From Heloderma charlesbogerti (Eukaryota; Chordata; Lepidosauria; Squamata; Helodermatidae): 64,000 bases of DNA. The DNA lies in the NCBI GenBank assembly GCA_026122225.1, contig JANEZZ010000983.1, positions 620,001-684,000 of the forward strand, written 5' to 3'. The translations under genes were made by a program, and so were the position numbers. Below are positions 10,529 through 20,996 of the stretch, piece after piece (positions within the stretch are counted from its first letter, which is position 1; each line of letters begins with the position of its first letter). Under the pieces are notes generated by a model. It had not been told where the DNA came from, did not search any database, and saw only the letters and a program-made list of their open reading frames with translations.

Positions 10529-12099
10529 AACTGGTTTGTTTTATAGTGAGTAACAAGAGACCATTTTTTGTTGTTGTAACTTGTAACAGCAACTGCTACT
10601 ACTTCCCCTAACACAAGAGATCCCACAAAGATACAGCATCAATTGTGGAGAACCATTGGCATAAGATTGCTGGCACGTTTGTTAGCTGGAAGAACAGGGA
10701 TGGCCTGTTTCTGCATTCTCAGGGACCTCTTGATTATCCAGACAGTGGGCAAAAAGTCTGAACTGTGTCTCATCAAGTAAACTGCCCCTTGCCCCTTGTG
10801 AGCAGTCAGGCTCCATTATAAACTTGGTGTAGTCTGGCATTGAGGGCTTCATCATTATGGAGTATGTGAAGTTGGCTGTGATTGGGCCATTACCTCCCAG
10901 AACGGAAGGACTATAATAAGTAACTTCCACAACGTGTTGAAAACACCTGTATTTACCTTATGACTGAATCTGTGTGCAAATGTTTGACCACACCTTGCTT
11001 GACGGGCTGCTACGAGTGGGTAGATAACATTGCTTTATGGTCACCCCCAGTATTACAATACACAACATTTATTTAGTTATCTAATTGGTATACCAATCTC
11101 CCTTGAAGGGGCATATTGTGGTGTAACTGGGGTTATCTTACCACGGGGGGGGGGGCAACTTCCACAGGTTGCCTGCCCCTGTCTTACAACAAGCTGTGCT
11201 TACGATAGGCTGAGAGATCAAGGCCAGCTCCATAAATGTCACTGTGGCTGAGCAGGGATTTGAATTCAGGGCTGTCTGGTTGAAGTTCAACATTCCATAA
11301 ATCACACCAGCCTTCCCCAACCCAGTGCCTTCCAGACGTGTTGGACTACAACCCCCATCATCCCTTATACAGCTTTTAAATAAATAGATGGGGATGGTGG
11401 GAAGAAAAGGTACAATCTCATTTTCCAACAGGGGAAGCACAGAGTGGGTTTGAAGCAGGGGCTGCAGAGGCAGGTTGCCACCTACTACATAGCAGGCACC
11501 ACCAGGCAAGTCTCCACAAACCCAGCATTCAGCTGCCGGAAATTAAGGGAAGGTTGTATCCATACCTTGCATCTGTGAAGACATGTTGGAACAATACTAG
11601 TTTGGTACTCATCTATCAGGCTTCGCAAGTGTCCAGTCTGGAGAGCACTGGTGCCTAGGAACTTAATTAAATGCAACAGCTTTCAAGTACTGTATGGCTT
11701 ATGGCGACAGGTGCCAAGAACATCTTAAGTAAACAAATCAATTGGAGGTAATATTTTATGTCATTTGGTGCCTGAAAGGTTGCCAGCTTTGATAGAGATG
11801 CAAGTAGCAACACCACAGAGTGTTAAGTTTTGAAAGGCTCAGCTCAGGAGATTAATGCATTTGTCATAGCAGGCTATGTTTGGTAGCATCAGCAACCTGG
11901 CCTGAACGTTAATGCATTAAATTCTTCAGAGGCTATTGACATGCAGTGTCCTGAGTTCAATTTTCAAATTGACAATGACCTGAGAGAATATGTAAAAACG
12001 ATGCAAGTCCAAGGACAATTCAGGAAGGTTGGGATATTCATAGTTTTTATGGCTACTAGGTGGATTTTTGGTTACAATCCAAAATGGTAGCTTGATATT
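10529..12099. other. No gene seen; one partial MITE
   Basis: Unassigned sequence. At about 11283-11372 CCAGCCTTCCCCAACCCAGTG...GACTACAACCCCCATCATCC is half of the palindromic hAT-type MITE seen complete at 54231-54375. A run of G at about 11145-11154 may affect sequencing accuracy. Confidence 0.4.
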
Positions 12100-12452
12100 T
12101 CATAAACTGAAGCTAATGGTTTCCTGATAAACTGGAAATCTCTCTCTGTGTTTGAATGAGATACTGTCCAGAGTTTGGTGGTGAACAAATTAAAGTTTAA
12201 TCCAAACAAGACAGACATGCTCCTGGTTAGTTGAAAGGCAGATAAGGCAATAGGGCTTCAACCTGTGCTGGACGGGATTACACTCCCCTTGAAGGCTCAA
12301 GCTCATGGTTTGGGTGCACTCCTGAATTTAGCCCCTGATCCTGGATGCCCATATGGTGGTGGTGGGAGGAAGTGTATTTGCACAGTTGAGGCTAGTGCAC
12401 CAACTGCACCCATTCCTGGAGATGTTTGATCTGGCTACAGTGACACATTCTT

Positions 12453-12453
<1 letters not shown>
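12100..12453 (+). mobile_element. L2 LINE, segment 1 of 3 (RT coding region)
   Basis: Decayed reverse-transcriptase coding sequence, reading approximately VNKLKFNPNKTDMLLV around 12180-12232 and DLATVTHS at about 12428-12452, the usual order in L2-type ORF2. It is interrupted at 12453 by a SINE and resumes at 12728. The L2 sequence ...GTGACACATTCTTT | AGTCATAGCC... reads through once the SINE is removed. Many substitutions; no intact frame. Confidence 0.75.

Positions 12454-12502
<49 letters not shown>
12454..12502. repeat. (CTAT)n microsatellite
   Basis: About twelve uninterrupted CTAT units. It is the tail of the adjacent minus-strand SINE (a GATA-type 3' end that has expanded). Confidence 0.95.
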
Positions 12503-12727
12503 ACATTTATATCTCGCCTTTTCTCCTCTAAGGAACCCAAGGCGGCTTACATTATCCTCCTCCTCTCCATTTTATCCTCACAACAACAACCCTGTGAGGT
12601 AGGTTGGGCTGAGAGTCTGTGACTGGCCCAAAGTCACTCAGTGAGCTTCCATGGCCAAGTGGGGGCTAGAACCCGGATCTCCCGACTCCCAGTCCAGTAC
12701 TCTAACCACTACACCACACTGGCTCTA
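12454..12727 (-). mobile_element. CORE/MIR-like tRNA-SINE with L2-type tail
   Basis: Complete minus-strand SINE. Head at the right end: on its own strand a box A-like TGTGGTGTAGTGGTTAGAGT and a box B-like CGGGTTCTAGCCC, the internal pol III promoter. The CORE-type body contains TCACAGGGTTGTTGTTGTGA, GGATAAAATGG, and a tail GCCGCCTTGGGTTCC...GGCGAGATATAAATGTGATA. Flanking duplications TGACACATTCTTT (12441-12453) and TGACATGCTTT (12728-12738) are still visible though diverged. It interrupts an L2 element. Confidence 0.85.
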
Positions 12728-12935
12728 TGACATGCTTTAGTCATAGCCTGTTCGGACTACTGTAATAGGCTCTACGTGTGGCTGCCTTTGAAAAGTGTTT
12801 GAAAACTTTAGCTGGTCCAGACTGCTGTGGCCAGACTGCTGACTGGGCCAGTTACAGGGAGCACATGACTCCCATGTTACAACAACTTCACTGGCTATTG
12901 GTCTGTTTCCGGGCACAATTCAAAGTGCTGGTTAT
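12728..12935 (+). mobile_element. L2 LINE, segment 2 of 3
   Basis: Continues the interrupted L2. The reading includes an equivalent of SRLDYCN (ACTACTGTAATAGG, 12758-12771), W.PL, and LHWLLVCFRAQFKVLV (about 12886-12937). It stops at ...AAAGTGCTGGTT where an antisense L2 is inserted. Confidence 0.78.
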
Positions 12936-14328
12936 TTCATTTCATTTATTACATTTCCCTACCACCCAAGAGCCAAAGCTCTCTGGGCAGTTTACAGAGA
13001 TTAAAAACCTTAAAAATACAATGTTGGATATAATATAAAAACCATTTACATACAAATATATAAACAGACAACACACACACACACACACACACACACACCC
13101 CTAAACGATTTTAATAATCAACAATAAGAAATCCAGGACCCAATTAAAAACTTTATCATATGCTGCCCAATGCCTTAGAGCAGAGGAAGGTCTTAACCTG
13201 GTGCGGAAAAGATAATAATATTGGTGCCAGGCAGGCCTCACTGGGGAGATGGTTCCAAATCAGGGGACCACCACTGAGAAGGCCCGGTCCCTTGTGGCCT
13301 CCCTTGGAGGAGGTACCTGCAGAAGGGCCTTAGATGGTGAATGCAGTATATGGGTAGCTTCATGCCGAGAGAGGCGCTCCATCAGTTAGTGTGGACCCAA
13401 GATGTGTAAGGCTTTATAGGTCAAAACCAGCACCTTGAATCAGACTCAGAAACATACAGGCAGCCAGTGCAAATGGGCCGGAATGGGTGTTATATGTTTG
13501 GACTTCTGGTCCCTGTTATCAGCCTGGCCACTGCATTTTGCACAAGCAGCTTCTGGTTTGTCTTCAAAGGCAGCCCCACGTAGACCTCATTGCAGTAATC
13601 TAACTTGGAGATTACCAGAACATAGATGACTGAAGTCAGGATATCCCTGTCCAGATAGAGGTGTAGCTGGGCCACCAAATGTCCTGGGCCAACAATCGAA
13701 GACACTTCCAGGTAACACCTTAATTTGACAGAGAGAAAACGCTGCAGCATGAGGACTTCACTCTCTGCACAGTGAAATAAACTCCTCCCTGATTGCTAAA
13801 CACCACTAGCTTTTCATTAGGAGAATTATTACACAGCCACCTGATCATCTGCAGAATGCTTGTTGACCAAAAAGGAAGTCTAGTTTAACCAGAAGTTCTT
13901 AAACTGTTGGCTGGCCTGTCTGGAGAATGGCGACTTACAGGCAGTTCCCTATTTGGCTTGTTCACATATAGAAACCTTCACTGGTTAAGCAAACTGCTTT
14001 TCAGAACTTTGTAGATCTTGCATTTTTCAGAAAGAGAGGGTGGGGGTGGTCATGTACACATTCAAAAATTCCACGGTTAATATACCCAGGCCCAACCTTC
14101 GCGGGGCCTCAATATGGCTTCACTCTGGTCTATTACAGCTGGCCACAACACAACTGAAGCTGATAGAAGGCACTCCGTGCCACTGAGGCCACCTGAGCCT
14201 CAAGTGACAAAGACGGCTCCAAGAGAACCTCCAGGTTACAAACCTGCTCCTTCAGGGGAGTGCAACCCCATCCAGAACAGGTTGAGCACCCTCCATCCGG
14301 TCAGAAGAACCACCCACTAACAGTTATG
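12936..14328 (-). mobile_element. L2 LINE inserted antisense into another L2
   Basis: About 1.39 kb of L2 in reverse. Its 3' tail is at the left (TTTCATTTCATTTATTACAT, GAGCCAAAGCTCTCTGGGCA at about 12970-12989). The 3' untranslated part carries GGAGATGGTTCC and AAGGCCCGGTCCC. The end of the RT frame lies at 13750-13490 with SKLDYCNEVYVGLPLKTNQK on the minus strand. Short GTTAT motifs at both junctions (12934-12938 and about 14323-14327) may be the target duplication. 5'-truncated and full of stops. Confidence 0.78.
13070..13098. repeat. (CA)n microsatellite
   Basis: About fourteen AC units inside the 3' region of the antisense L2. Confidence 0.95.
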
Positions 14329-14775
14329 ACCTATAATAAAGCCCTACACTTAAGGCTATTTAAACAACTGCATTCTCCCACACAAGCCTGCCTGGGTTTT
14401 AAGATTTTCAGGGAAGGCCTCTCTTTCAGTCTCATCACCAGCAGTGGCATGTTCAGAGGAGACGTGAGAGAGGGCCTTCTCAGTGGTGGCTCTGAAACAT
14501 TCTACTGAAGGAGGCTATGTTGGCTCCCTCTCTGTTGCCCTTCTGGCAACAGACAAATAGGTTTTTATTCAGGCAGGCCTTTGGCATGTAAGGTGGTCTG
14601 CTCCTGAAGCAGTTTTTTTAAACTGTTGGGGGCAGTCTATTTCTTTTATTGTTGTGCTTTTTTAATTGATTTGTTTTATGTTATGTTTTAATTAAGATTT
14701 CAATTCTCTATTGTATTGCTGTTAGCTGCCTGTTTCTGGTGGAAAGGCAGGATATAAACTTAATAAAATATATAA
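14329..14775 (+). mobile_element. L2 LINE, segment 3 of 3 with 3' tail
   Basis: Resumes the host L2 after the antisense insertion: GACCTATAATAAAGCCCTAC follows on from ...CAAAGTGCTGGTT. Then come the usual 3' marks (GAGAGGGCCTTCTCAGTGGT, 14468-14487; GGCAACAGACAAATAGG) and a degenerate tail GGTGGAAAGGCAGGATATAA ending in AATAAAATA. No intact frame. Confidence 0.78.
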
Positions 14776-14983
14776 AGAAAACAAAAGTGACACTCCTTCA
14801 GCTGAGGTACGGAGGCAGATGGGCATGAGAAAGACAAGAGATGACCGTCTTGGAAGAGACAAAGGTAGAGAGTGAGAATTTTTGGCTGTAGTTGGCAGGA
14901 AATGGTGGTGCAGCCTGGGGGAATGTCAAAGTTTGGGGCAGAGGGGAGATGGATTTATTTATTTTATTTAGCTATATAAGATG

Positions 14984-15100
14984 TAATCCTATGCATGTTT
15001 AGACAGAAAAAAATCTGGCAACTCCCAGCATTCCCCAGCCAACCATGGAATGCTGGGAGTTGTAGGACTTTTTTCTTCCTTAACAAGCATAGGACTGCAC
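14984..15100. mobile_element. Palindromic MITE family 'CATGTTTAGACAG', copy 1
   Basis: A ~115-bp fold-back element: arms TGCATGTTTAGACAG...AACTCCCAGCATTCCCCAGC and the inverted GGAATGCTGGGAGTTGTAGG. Copies at 29512, 38338 and 54053 share both arms. The right terminal part is slightly degraded here (AACAAGCATAGG). No coding capacity. Confidence 0.75.
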
Positions 15101-16020
15101 CCTTCTTTAGTCAACTTTCAGCCCCCCCCCCCAGCCCCAAGGCAACATACAAATTGAAACATATAAAACAATAGCATAACAAACAAATGACATGCTGAGC
15201 AAATTAAAACAGGAGAAAAAACTATATGCTTGGCAAAATATTTAGGAGTGCCTGTGTGCCTCCACTTATACCCTACTTGAATATTTACAAATAGAAGAAA
15301 TATTACTAACACACCGTAGGTCTCCCATGCTCTATTATCCAAAGGAAACAAAATGGAGTAGTGCTGTCCCTGGGGGAAAAATGCATTGTTCTGGAAACTA
15401 GGGGACATAGAAACAGGGCTCCCTCAAGGCCGGGGGACCTAGCTTGGGAGGAGGGTGAAAGTAATGGAGCTGCACATGATGATGTGCTTAAATATGGGCA
15501 GCTGAACTATAATAATGGTAGTTTGGCTACTGAATATGAAGTGGGTGGTCCCCAGGGATATTGGATACAGAATCAAATAAAATTGTAATTCATCTACCAG
15601 CTTTCCTAGAAACTCTCAGCTCTTTCTTGCATAACAGCCAATTTCTCTCTCACACATACACACATGTCCCTGGCCCCCCATACACACATCTCAGCCAGAG
15701 GCCAGCATTTCCCTTGCCCATCCAGTACAACCAATGCTCCAGGAACCAGTCAGCTCACATGTAGGACCTGTGGGCCTTCATGAATTCTCACAGAGAACCA
15801 AAGAGGCAGAACTCTTTGTACTCACAACTTGTTAGCAATATTATTTCAGAGCAGATTTCTCAGTAGAACAAATGAACACTTTGGGCTTTATTAGATTATT
15901 ATTTTGTGTGTGTGACTTATTGTGGCTTTTTTATCCTTTAACAGTTTTAAAAATAAAACTCATAGAAGAACTGCTAATTTCTACAGCCCCTATTAAAGAG
16001 ATTTTAATAATGAGCTACAA
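15101..16020. other. No gene seen; one unnamed shared repeat
   Basis: Unassigned sequence with a C-run at 15122-15132. About 15817-15885 (TTGTACTCACAACTTGTTAG ... CAGATTTCTCAGTAGAACA) matches 23194-23255. The two copies lie on either side of the 16500-23107 hAT element. I cannot name this repeat. Confidence 0.5.
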
Positions 16021-16499
16021 ATTTTGTACACCGCCTTGGAATTTGTTAATGAAGGGTGGTATATAAATATGGAAAGTAAAGGTTCCTCCTGTGCAAGCAC
16101 CAAGTCATTGCTGACTCATAGAGGGATGCCGCTTTCACTGGCGTTTTCATGGCAGACTGTAGCAGGGTGGTTTGTCATTGCCTTCCCCAGTCATGACTAC
16201 CTTTCCCAGCAAGCTGGGTACTCATTTTACCAACCTCGGAAGGATGGAAGGCTGAGTCGACCTGTGAGCCGGCTACCCGAGACCCGGCTTCCGCTGGGAT
16301 CGAACTCAGGTCGTGGGGAGAGTTTTGGTTGCATTACTGCCACCTACCACTCTGCGCCACACGAGGGTCTATATAAATATGACAAATTAATAAGAAATAT
16401 CTAATATAATTTTTATTCATTATGGGTAATATCCTGCTTTTACATGGGGCTCCCAGTGGTCTCCCATCGAAAGAGGTGACCATCTCCACACCTGCTTAA
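16021..16499 (-). mobile_element. 5S rRNA-derived SINE, left portion (split by the hAT and by a Sauria SINE)
   Basis: From 16499 leftwards the minus strand reads as the second half of 5S rRNA: TTAAGCAGG, then GATGGGAGACCACTGGGAGC (16475-16456), matching AAGCAGGG...GATGGGAGACCGCCTGGGA of vertebrate 5S. The likely SINE tail continues left to the TATA/AATA-rich part and possibly the GGGTGGTATATAAATATG hairpin tail near 16030-16071. The missing 5S 5' half is found at 23108-23140, beyond the hAT. Insertions inside: Sauria SINE 16072-16369. The link between the 5S head and the hairpin tail is inferred. Confidence 0.65.
16072..16369 (-). mobile_element. Sauria SINE (squamate tRNA-headed SINE with Bov-B-type tail)
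   Basis: Complete minus-strand SINE. On its own strand it starts near 16369 with a tRNA-like head (GTGTGGCGCAGAGTGGTAGG as box A region, GAGTTCGATCC as box B). It continues through GTACCCAGCTTGCTGGG, GACTGGGGAAGGCAATGACA and CTTGGTGCTTGCACAGGAGG, and ends in AACCTTTACTTT, the ACCTTT-type tail shared with Bov-B. A perfect 12-bp target duplication TATATAAATATG flanks it (16060-16071 and 16370-16381). Known: this family is diagnostic of squamates and was moved by Bov-B reverse transcriptase. Confidence 0.92.
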
Positions 16500-17479
16500 T
16501 AGGGCTGTGCATGGACCCCCTGATCCTTGTCAGACCGATTTGGACCCCGTCTGATCCGACTCAGATCTGAATCTGAAGCGAGATTCGGATATCCAGATTG
16601 CCCATTTTTTGCATTTTCCCATTGACTTGCAGGGGAAAACACAAATGGTCATAACTTTTTTGGTTTTTATGATACAGACATGACATTTGGGCATCTCTCC
16701 ACAACCCTGGAGGGGAAGCCACCTGCAAAATTGCAGAGAGTTTGGCCCAGTGGTTTTTGTGCTAGGTGGAGTTAAAATCTGATGTTTTCCAGAGAAACTC
16801 CCAAAGCCAAGAGCTGTAACTTCTCCCTGTTTCCAAGCATGCATGTGACACCTTGGCCCCTCCCAGGCCCCCTCTAGGGCATCGCACCCTCCAAGGCCCA
16901 GGCAGTTTGGCCCACTGTCTTGTGTGTTAGGTGCAGGTGAAATTTCAGTTTTACATGAAACTCAAAGCAAACTGAAGGGATAGTGTGTTGAAGCGGGGGT
17001 CACTATGCCTAATGTTTGCTGCAGGTTTCTCTGAAGTGCAAAACAAGTTTATTCTAAGAATCACTGGCTTAGCCTCTCTGTGGCTGCATATATATTTTAC
17101 CTGGCAGGCAGGCTGGAAGAAATTTCTATCTGCTATTGTTTATTCTAGCACACACAGAATGAGTATGGATATTTCTATGTTTGGGGTTTTCTCTTCTTGG
17201 CCAGACCACTTCTGCCCAAACTCGAACAGGTTGTAACGTAAAACCTGATTCTCGGGACCAGAAGGAACAGAGAGTGCTGCAAGTGCATATTAAATATTAT
17301 CCAGTTGATGCAGTTGGTCATCTCTGCTGACCTCAGGCTCTCGGTGGTCTTCTGACAGAGGCAGGAAAACAAGGCAATTCTGCCAGTCAGGACCTGCGGT
17401 GGTTCTACTCCTCCTGCATGCCAACAAGCGCTTCTATTGGGAAGATCTGCCAGGGGAGTGGACATGGATTGTGGGAATA

Positions 17480-17745
17480 GTTACAGTGGCAGGTGGAGGT
17501 AGGCAGGTAGAGGCAGGTGGGCTGGTGGAGCCTGGTGGAGGCGGGCTGGCTGGCTGAGCCTGGGGCAGGCAGGAGGGCTGGTGGAGCCTGGTGGAGGCAG
17601 GCAGGCTGACGGACCTGGAGGAGGCAGGCGGGCTGGCCGAGCCTGGGGCAGGCAGATGGGCTGGCAGAGCCTGGTGGAGGCAGGCAGGCTGGTGGAGCCT
17701 GGAGGAGGCAGGCAGGCTGGCAGAGGCAGGCAGGGGAGGGATCGG
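17480..17745. repeat. GC-rich minisatellite inside the hAT element
   Basis: Tandem array of ~30-bp units of the form GGCTGGTGGAGCCTGG followed by (T/A)GGAGGCAGGCAG. At least eight units, imperfect, with a strong purine skew (G-rich on +). Related single units recur at 18125-18215 (GGCAGGAGAGCCTGGTGGAG). The long low-complexity frames here, with Leu/Pro-Ala repeats on the minus strand, are composition artefacts. Confidence 0.88.
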
Positions 17746-18479
17746 GTTGAGGAGATTAAAATGCAGTACATAGCCCCCATGTGGGATGACTATGCTGCAG
17801 ATCCTTTAACGAGGTTCCATGGTGACAGGAGGGCAACTTCGGTTCCTGGTGGGGTGGATGTGCTGGACTTTGCTGTGGGCAAAGCTACAGTTTGGTTTTC
17901 TCCACAAAAACTAGGGGCGGGAAAGACTGTGGGGAAGGGGGCCCCATCGTTGTCTCAAGAGATTGCTGCTTATAGGTTGCCCCCCCCCCCGAGGTGAGTT
18001 AAAACCTGGAGGAATGACCGGACAAGCACGAGTAAAAGCCATAGGGCAAATCCTTTATGGAGAAGAAGAAATGTTTGGACAACTGGGCTCCACTGAGCCA
18101 GTGTGCATTTAAGTGAAAGCTCAGAGTCAGGCAGGCAGAGGCTGGCAGGAGAGCCTGGTGGAGCCAGGCGGAGGACAGCAGACAGAGGCTGGCAGAGGTG
18201 GGCAGGTGGAGGCTTGAAGAGAGACACCCGTGGGTGCTGAATGGTGCAAATAAGCAATAGCCCCGTGGGGTCCAAGCCACCAAGCCCAGCTATTGCACCC
18301 AGGCATGGGGCATGGGGCACGGGGCACGGGGCATGGGGTGGGCAGGTGATCTGGTGGATCCCGCAAGGCTTGTCTGAAAGATAAAGCATACACATGGGAG
18401 TCACAGTGAAACTGGGAAGTCACATGAAATCTGTTACAGTACCTTTGGCTGGGCTGGGGTGGGCAGGCAGATGGGTCGA

Positions 18480-18640
18480 GGTTTATATCAGCTAGTGGTA
18501 ATGAAAATGTGATGCCCTTGCTGACTCAAAGAATGACAGAAACTATCCAAAATAAAGAGAAACAGCAGTGTGAGTGAGTGCACCGCTCAGTTGCCTGAGA
18601 GCTGGAGGGTGGGGTAGCCCAGCCAGTGACCCGGGGAGGT
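18480..18640. repeat. Displaced copy of the transposase 3' end region
   Basis: The segment TTGCTGACTCAAAGAATGAC ... GCTCAGTTGCCTGAGAGCTGG, then GGTGGGGTAGCCCAGCCAG, resembles 20915-21045, where GCTCAGTCACCTGAGGGACT and GATGGGGTAGCCCAGCAGGG form the end of the transposase frame. So the last codons and 3' flank of the gene are present twice within the element, about 2.4 kb apart. Confidence 0.6.
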
Positions 18641-19189
18641 GACGACAAATAACAATACAGGACTTTTTCGAGGCCCAGTAGTTGGAAGGTGTGACTACAC
18701 TTGCCTTAAAGGAACATCCCTGGCAGGACAATTCTGGTGCCAAGGAGGCCGTGGGGGAAAACAAAACAATCACGAATTCTGTGACTGACCACAACTGCGA
18801 GGGAGGGAATGGAATGGACAAGATTAAAATACAGTAATGAGACAGCCCTGTCGGGATGAGTACATGGTAAATCCTTTAACAAATGTCCATCGGAGGGCAA
18901 TTCTGGTGCCAGGGAGGCACTGGGGGTTTGTAATACTTATGTATTGTTTAATTATTCTTCTTTTTCTGCTCCCCATGTGTATATTATTGGTCCTGTCATT
19001 AAACATTCCATACTCTGAATACTGAATGTAATGCAGAGATGGCGGTGGGTAACTGGGAAGCGCTTTGGCCTAAAGAGAAGACTGAATGTGAGACCTCCCA
19101 CCCATACTCTGGAGAGCAGAAGGCTCTCTCATGAGGGTATGCAGGTGAGGCGGCAGGGGTGGGAAAAGGACAACAGGGCCTTGAAACCC

Positions 19190-20155
19190 AACAGTGCCTT
19201 GCCCACTGGGGCATCTGACTCTTTGTGGTGGAAAGTGCTGGCTCTCAGGAACACTTCATGGTCATAAGGGTTGTCTTAGTGATATAATCTTTGTGGTTTT
19301 CTGCTTCTGTAACTTGTAGTAGAGTTGCTAGAGAAGACTCTTACGAGTCCCCTGGACTGCAAGGAGTCAAATCAGTCAATCCTAAAGGAAATCAACCCTG
19401 ACTGCTCATTGGAAGGACAGATACTGAAGCTGAAGCTCAAATATTTTTGGCTAATGCGAAGAGAAAACTCCCTGGAAAAGACCCTGATGCTGGGAAAGAT
19501 TGAAGGCAATAGGAGAAGGGGACGGCAGAGGATGAGATGGCTAGATAGCATCACCGATGCAATGAATACGGACTTGAGCACACTCCGAGAGAGAGCGCAG
19601 GACAGGAAGGCCTGGCGTGCTATGGTCCATGGGGTCACGAAGAGTCGGACACGACTGAACGACTGAACAACAACAACAAGTTAAAAAGGTCATAGTTATT
19701 TCTTCAGATAAACTGCAGTGTAACTCTGAGAAGGCACTGGGTAACTTGGAGAACAGTGCCTTGCCTGCCGGGGCATCTGGCTCTGGAAGGGCAACTCGAT
19801 TCTGTAAAGCGGACAGTGCCATGCCCACCAGGGCATCTGACTCTTGGCAAGGGAAGCAGGACAGACAGACAGTGCCTTGCCCACCAGGGCATCTGACTAT
19901 TGGGAGCGGAACATGCTGGCTCTTGGGAACACTTCATGGTCATAAGGGTTGTCTTAGCAATATAACCTTTGTGGCTTTCTGCTCCTGTAACATGTAGTAG
20001 AGTTGCTGCAGTTAAAAAGTTCATAGCTATTTCTTCAGATAAACTGCAGTGTAACTCTGAGAAGGTGCTGGGTAACTTGGAGGACAGTGCCTTGCCCGCC
20101 GGGGCATCTGGCTATGGAAGGGCAACTCGATTCTGTAAAGCAGACAGAGCCTAGC
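19190..20155. repeat. Imperfect tandem duplication within the hAT element
   Basis: Unit landmarks in order: CAGTGCCTTGCCCACTGGGG, GAACACTTCATGGTCATAAG, TTCTGTAACTTGTAGTAGAG, CATAGTTATTTCTTCAGATA, AACTGCAGTGTAACTCTGAG, GGGCAACTCGATTCTGTAAA. They appear at 19190-19830 (with a Bov-B piece at 19330-19679) and again at 19875-20150 without it. A CAGTGCC(T/A)TGCCC..C.GGGGCATCTG sub-repeat recurs at 19190, 19753, 19815, 19871 and 20084. It is gene-free, so probably part of the transposon's long 3' side. Confidence 0.85.
19330..19679 (+). mobile_element. Bov-B (RTE) LINE, 3' fragment nested in the hAT
   Basis: About 350 bp matching the end of the larger Bov-B at 59625-59974: AAATCAGTCAATCCTAAAGG, GAGAAAACTCCCTGGAAAAG, GTCCATGGGGTCACGAAGAG, ending in ACTGAACAACAACAACAA. 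Its translation keeps the C-terminal ORF2 block (KTLMLGKIEGNRRRG, KAWRAMVHGVTKSRTRL). The insertion point is read from the second copy of the surrounding duplication, which lacks it. No clear target duplication remains. Confidence 0.9.
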
Positions 20156-20996
20156 CCACTCAAAGATATTCTTGAGATGGGACAACGAGTAGCCCAACAG
20201 GGCATATTCTTCATGGAAGATCCGCCTGGGGCAAGGCAGTTGGACATGGAAACAAACCAAAGCCAGACCTCCCAGACGGCGCTTACATAGGGTAGCAACC
20301 TGAGGGGTGACTACCACAGCTCGACCGGCCTGGGCCCAACACCAAGAGCAAATGAAGGAGCAATGCAGAAAGAGAACTCCCTACATGCCAAAGGGAAGAG
20401 GGAGGGGATAAATTAAACACTGCATTATTCACTGGGACTTGACACTGGAGAATGAACCACTCTCTTCCAGCCCAAGTAATACAGGAATCTACTGTTTTGA
20501 AACAAAAAAACCACCAGTGCAAGGCGGGGACATTGACATTAAAAATAATAAAAAACAGAAATCGGTTCTCTGGAGACTCTTTCCTTGAGGGTGGAAGTGA
20601 ACACAGCCCACCTACCAGGAGGGCCCATCCACATAGCAGACCCATGCCATCTCAGCGGAATCGGAGGGAGGGAGATGCTACGGCACCCCCTTACTAGGTT
20701 CTGTCACTGAGCTTGGAGACTGACATAATTAAGTATGGAGGAGGAGGACATATATGCTCTGAGTGGAGGGCCCGTACAGATCCAGACATGGTAGTATCAA
20801 CCCCTTGGGTAAAACCATAGTTGGGTTGGTGTACTGAAGCTCAGTGAAATAATAATAGGAAGAATAGTTCGAATAAATCCCACTTATCCCAGTTATTAAT
20901 TGAATAACTGGAATGCCATGCCTGACTCAAGGGAAGACAAAGGAAAGCAGTCCAAAGAAGGAAAAACAGCGCAGTTAGTGTGATTGTGTGTGCAGC

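Noticed and set aside
12503..12726. Genuine tRNA gene from the box A/box B signals
   Set aside because: The boxes belong to a SINE with CORE body, tail and target duplication; no cloverleaf can be drawn. The same holds for 30590, 46060 and 54835.
16438..16499. Functional 5S rRNA gene
   Set aside because: The match covers only parts of 5S with many changes and is broken by a 6.6-kb transposon; it is a derived repeat.
17481..17997. Leu/Pro- and Gly/Arg-rich frames on both strands
   Set aside because: Translations of a ~30-bp minisatellite; periodicity follows the DNA repeat, not a protein.
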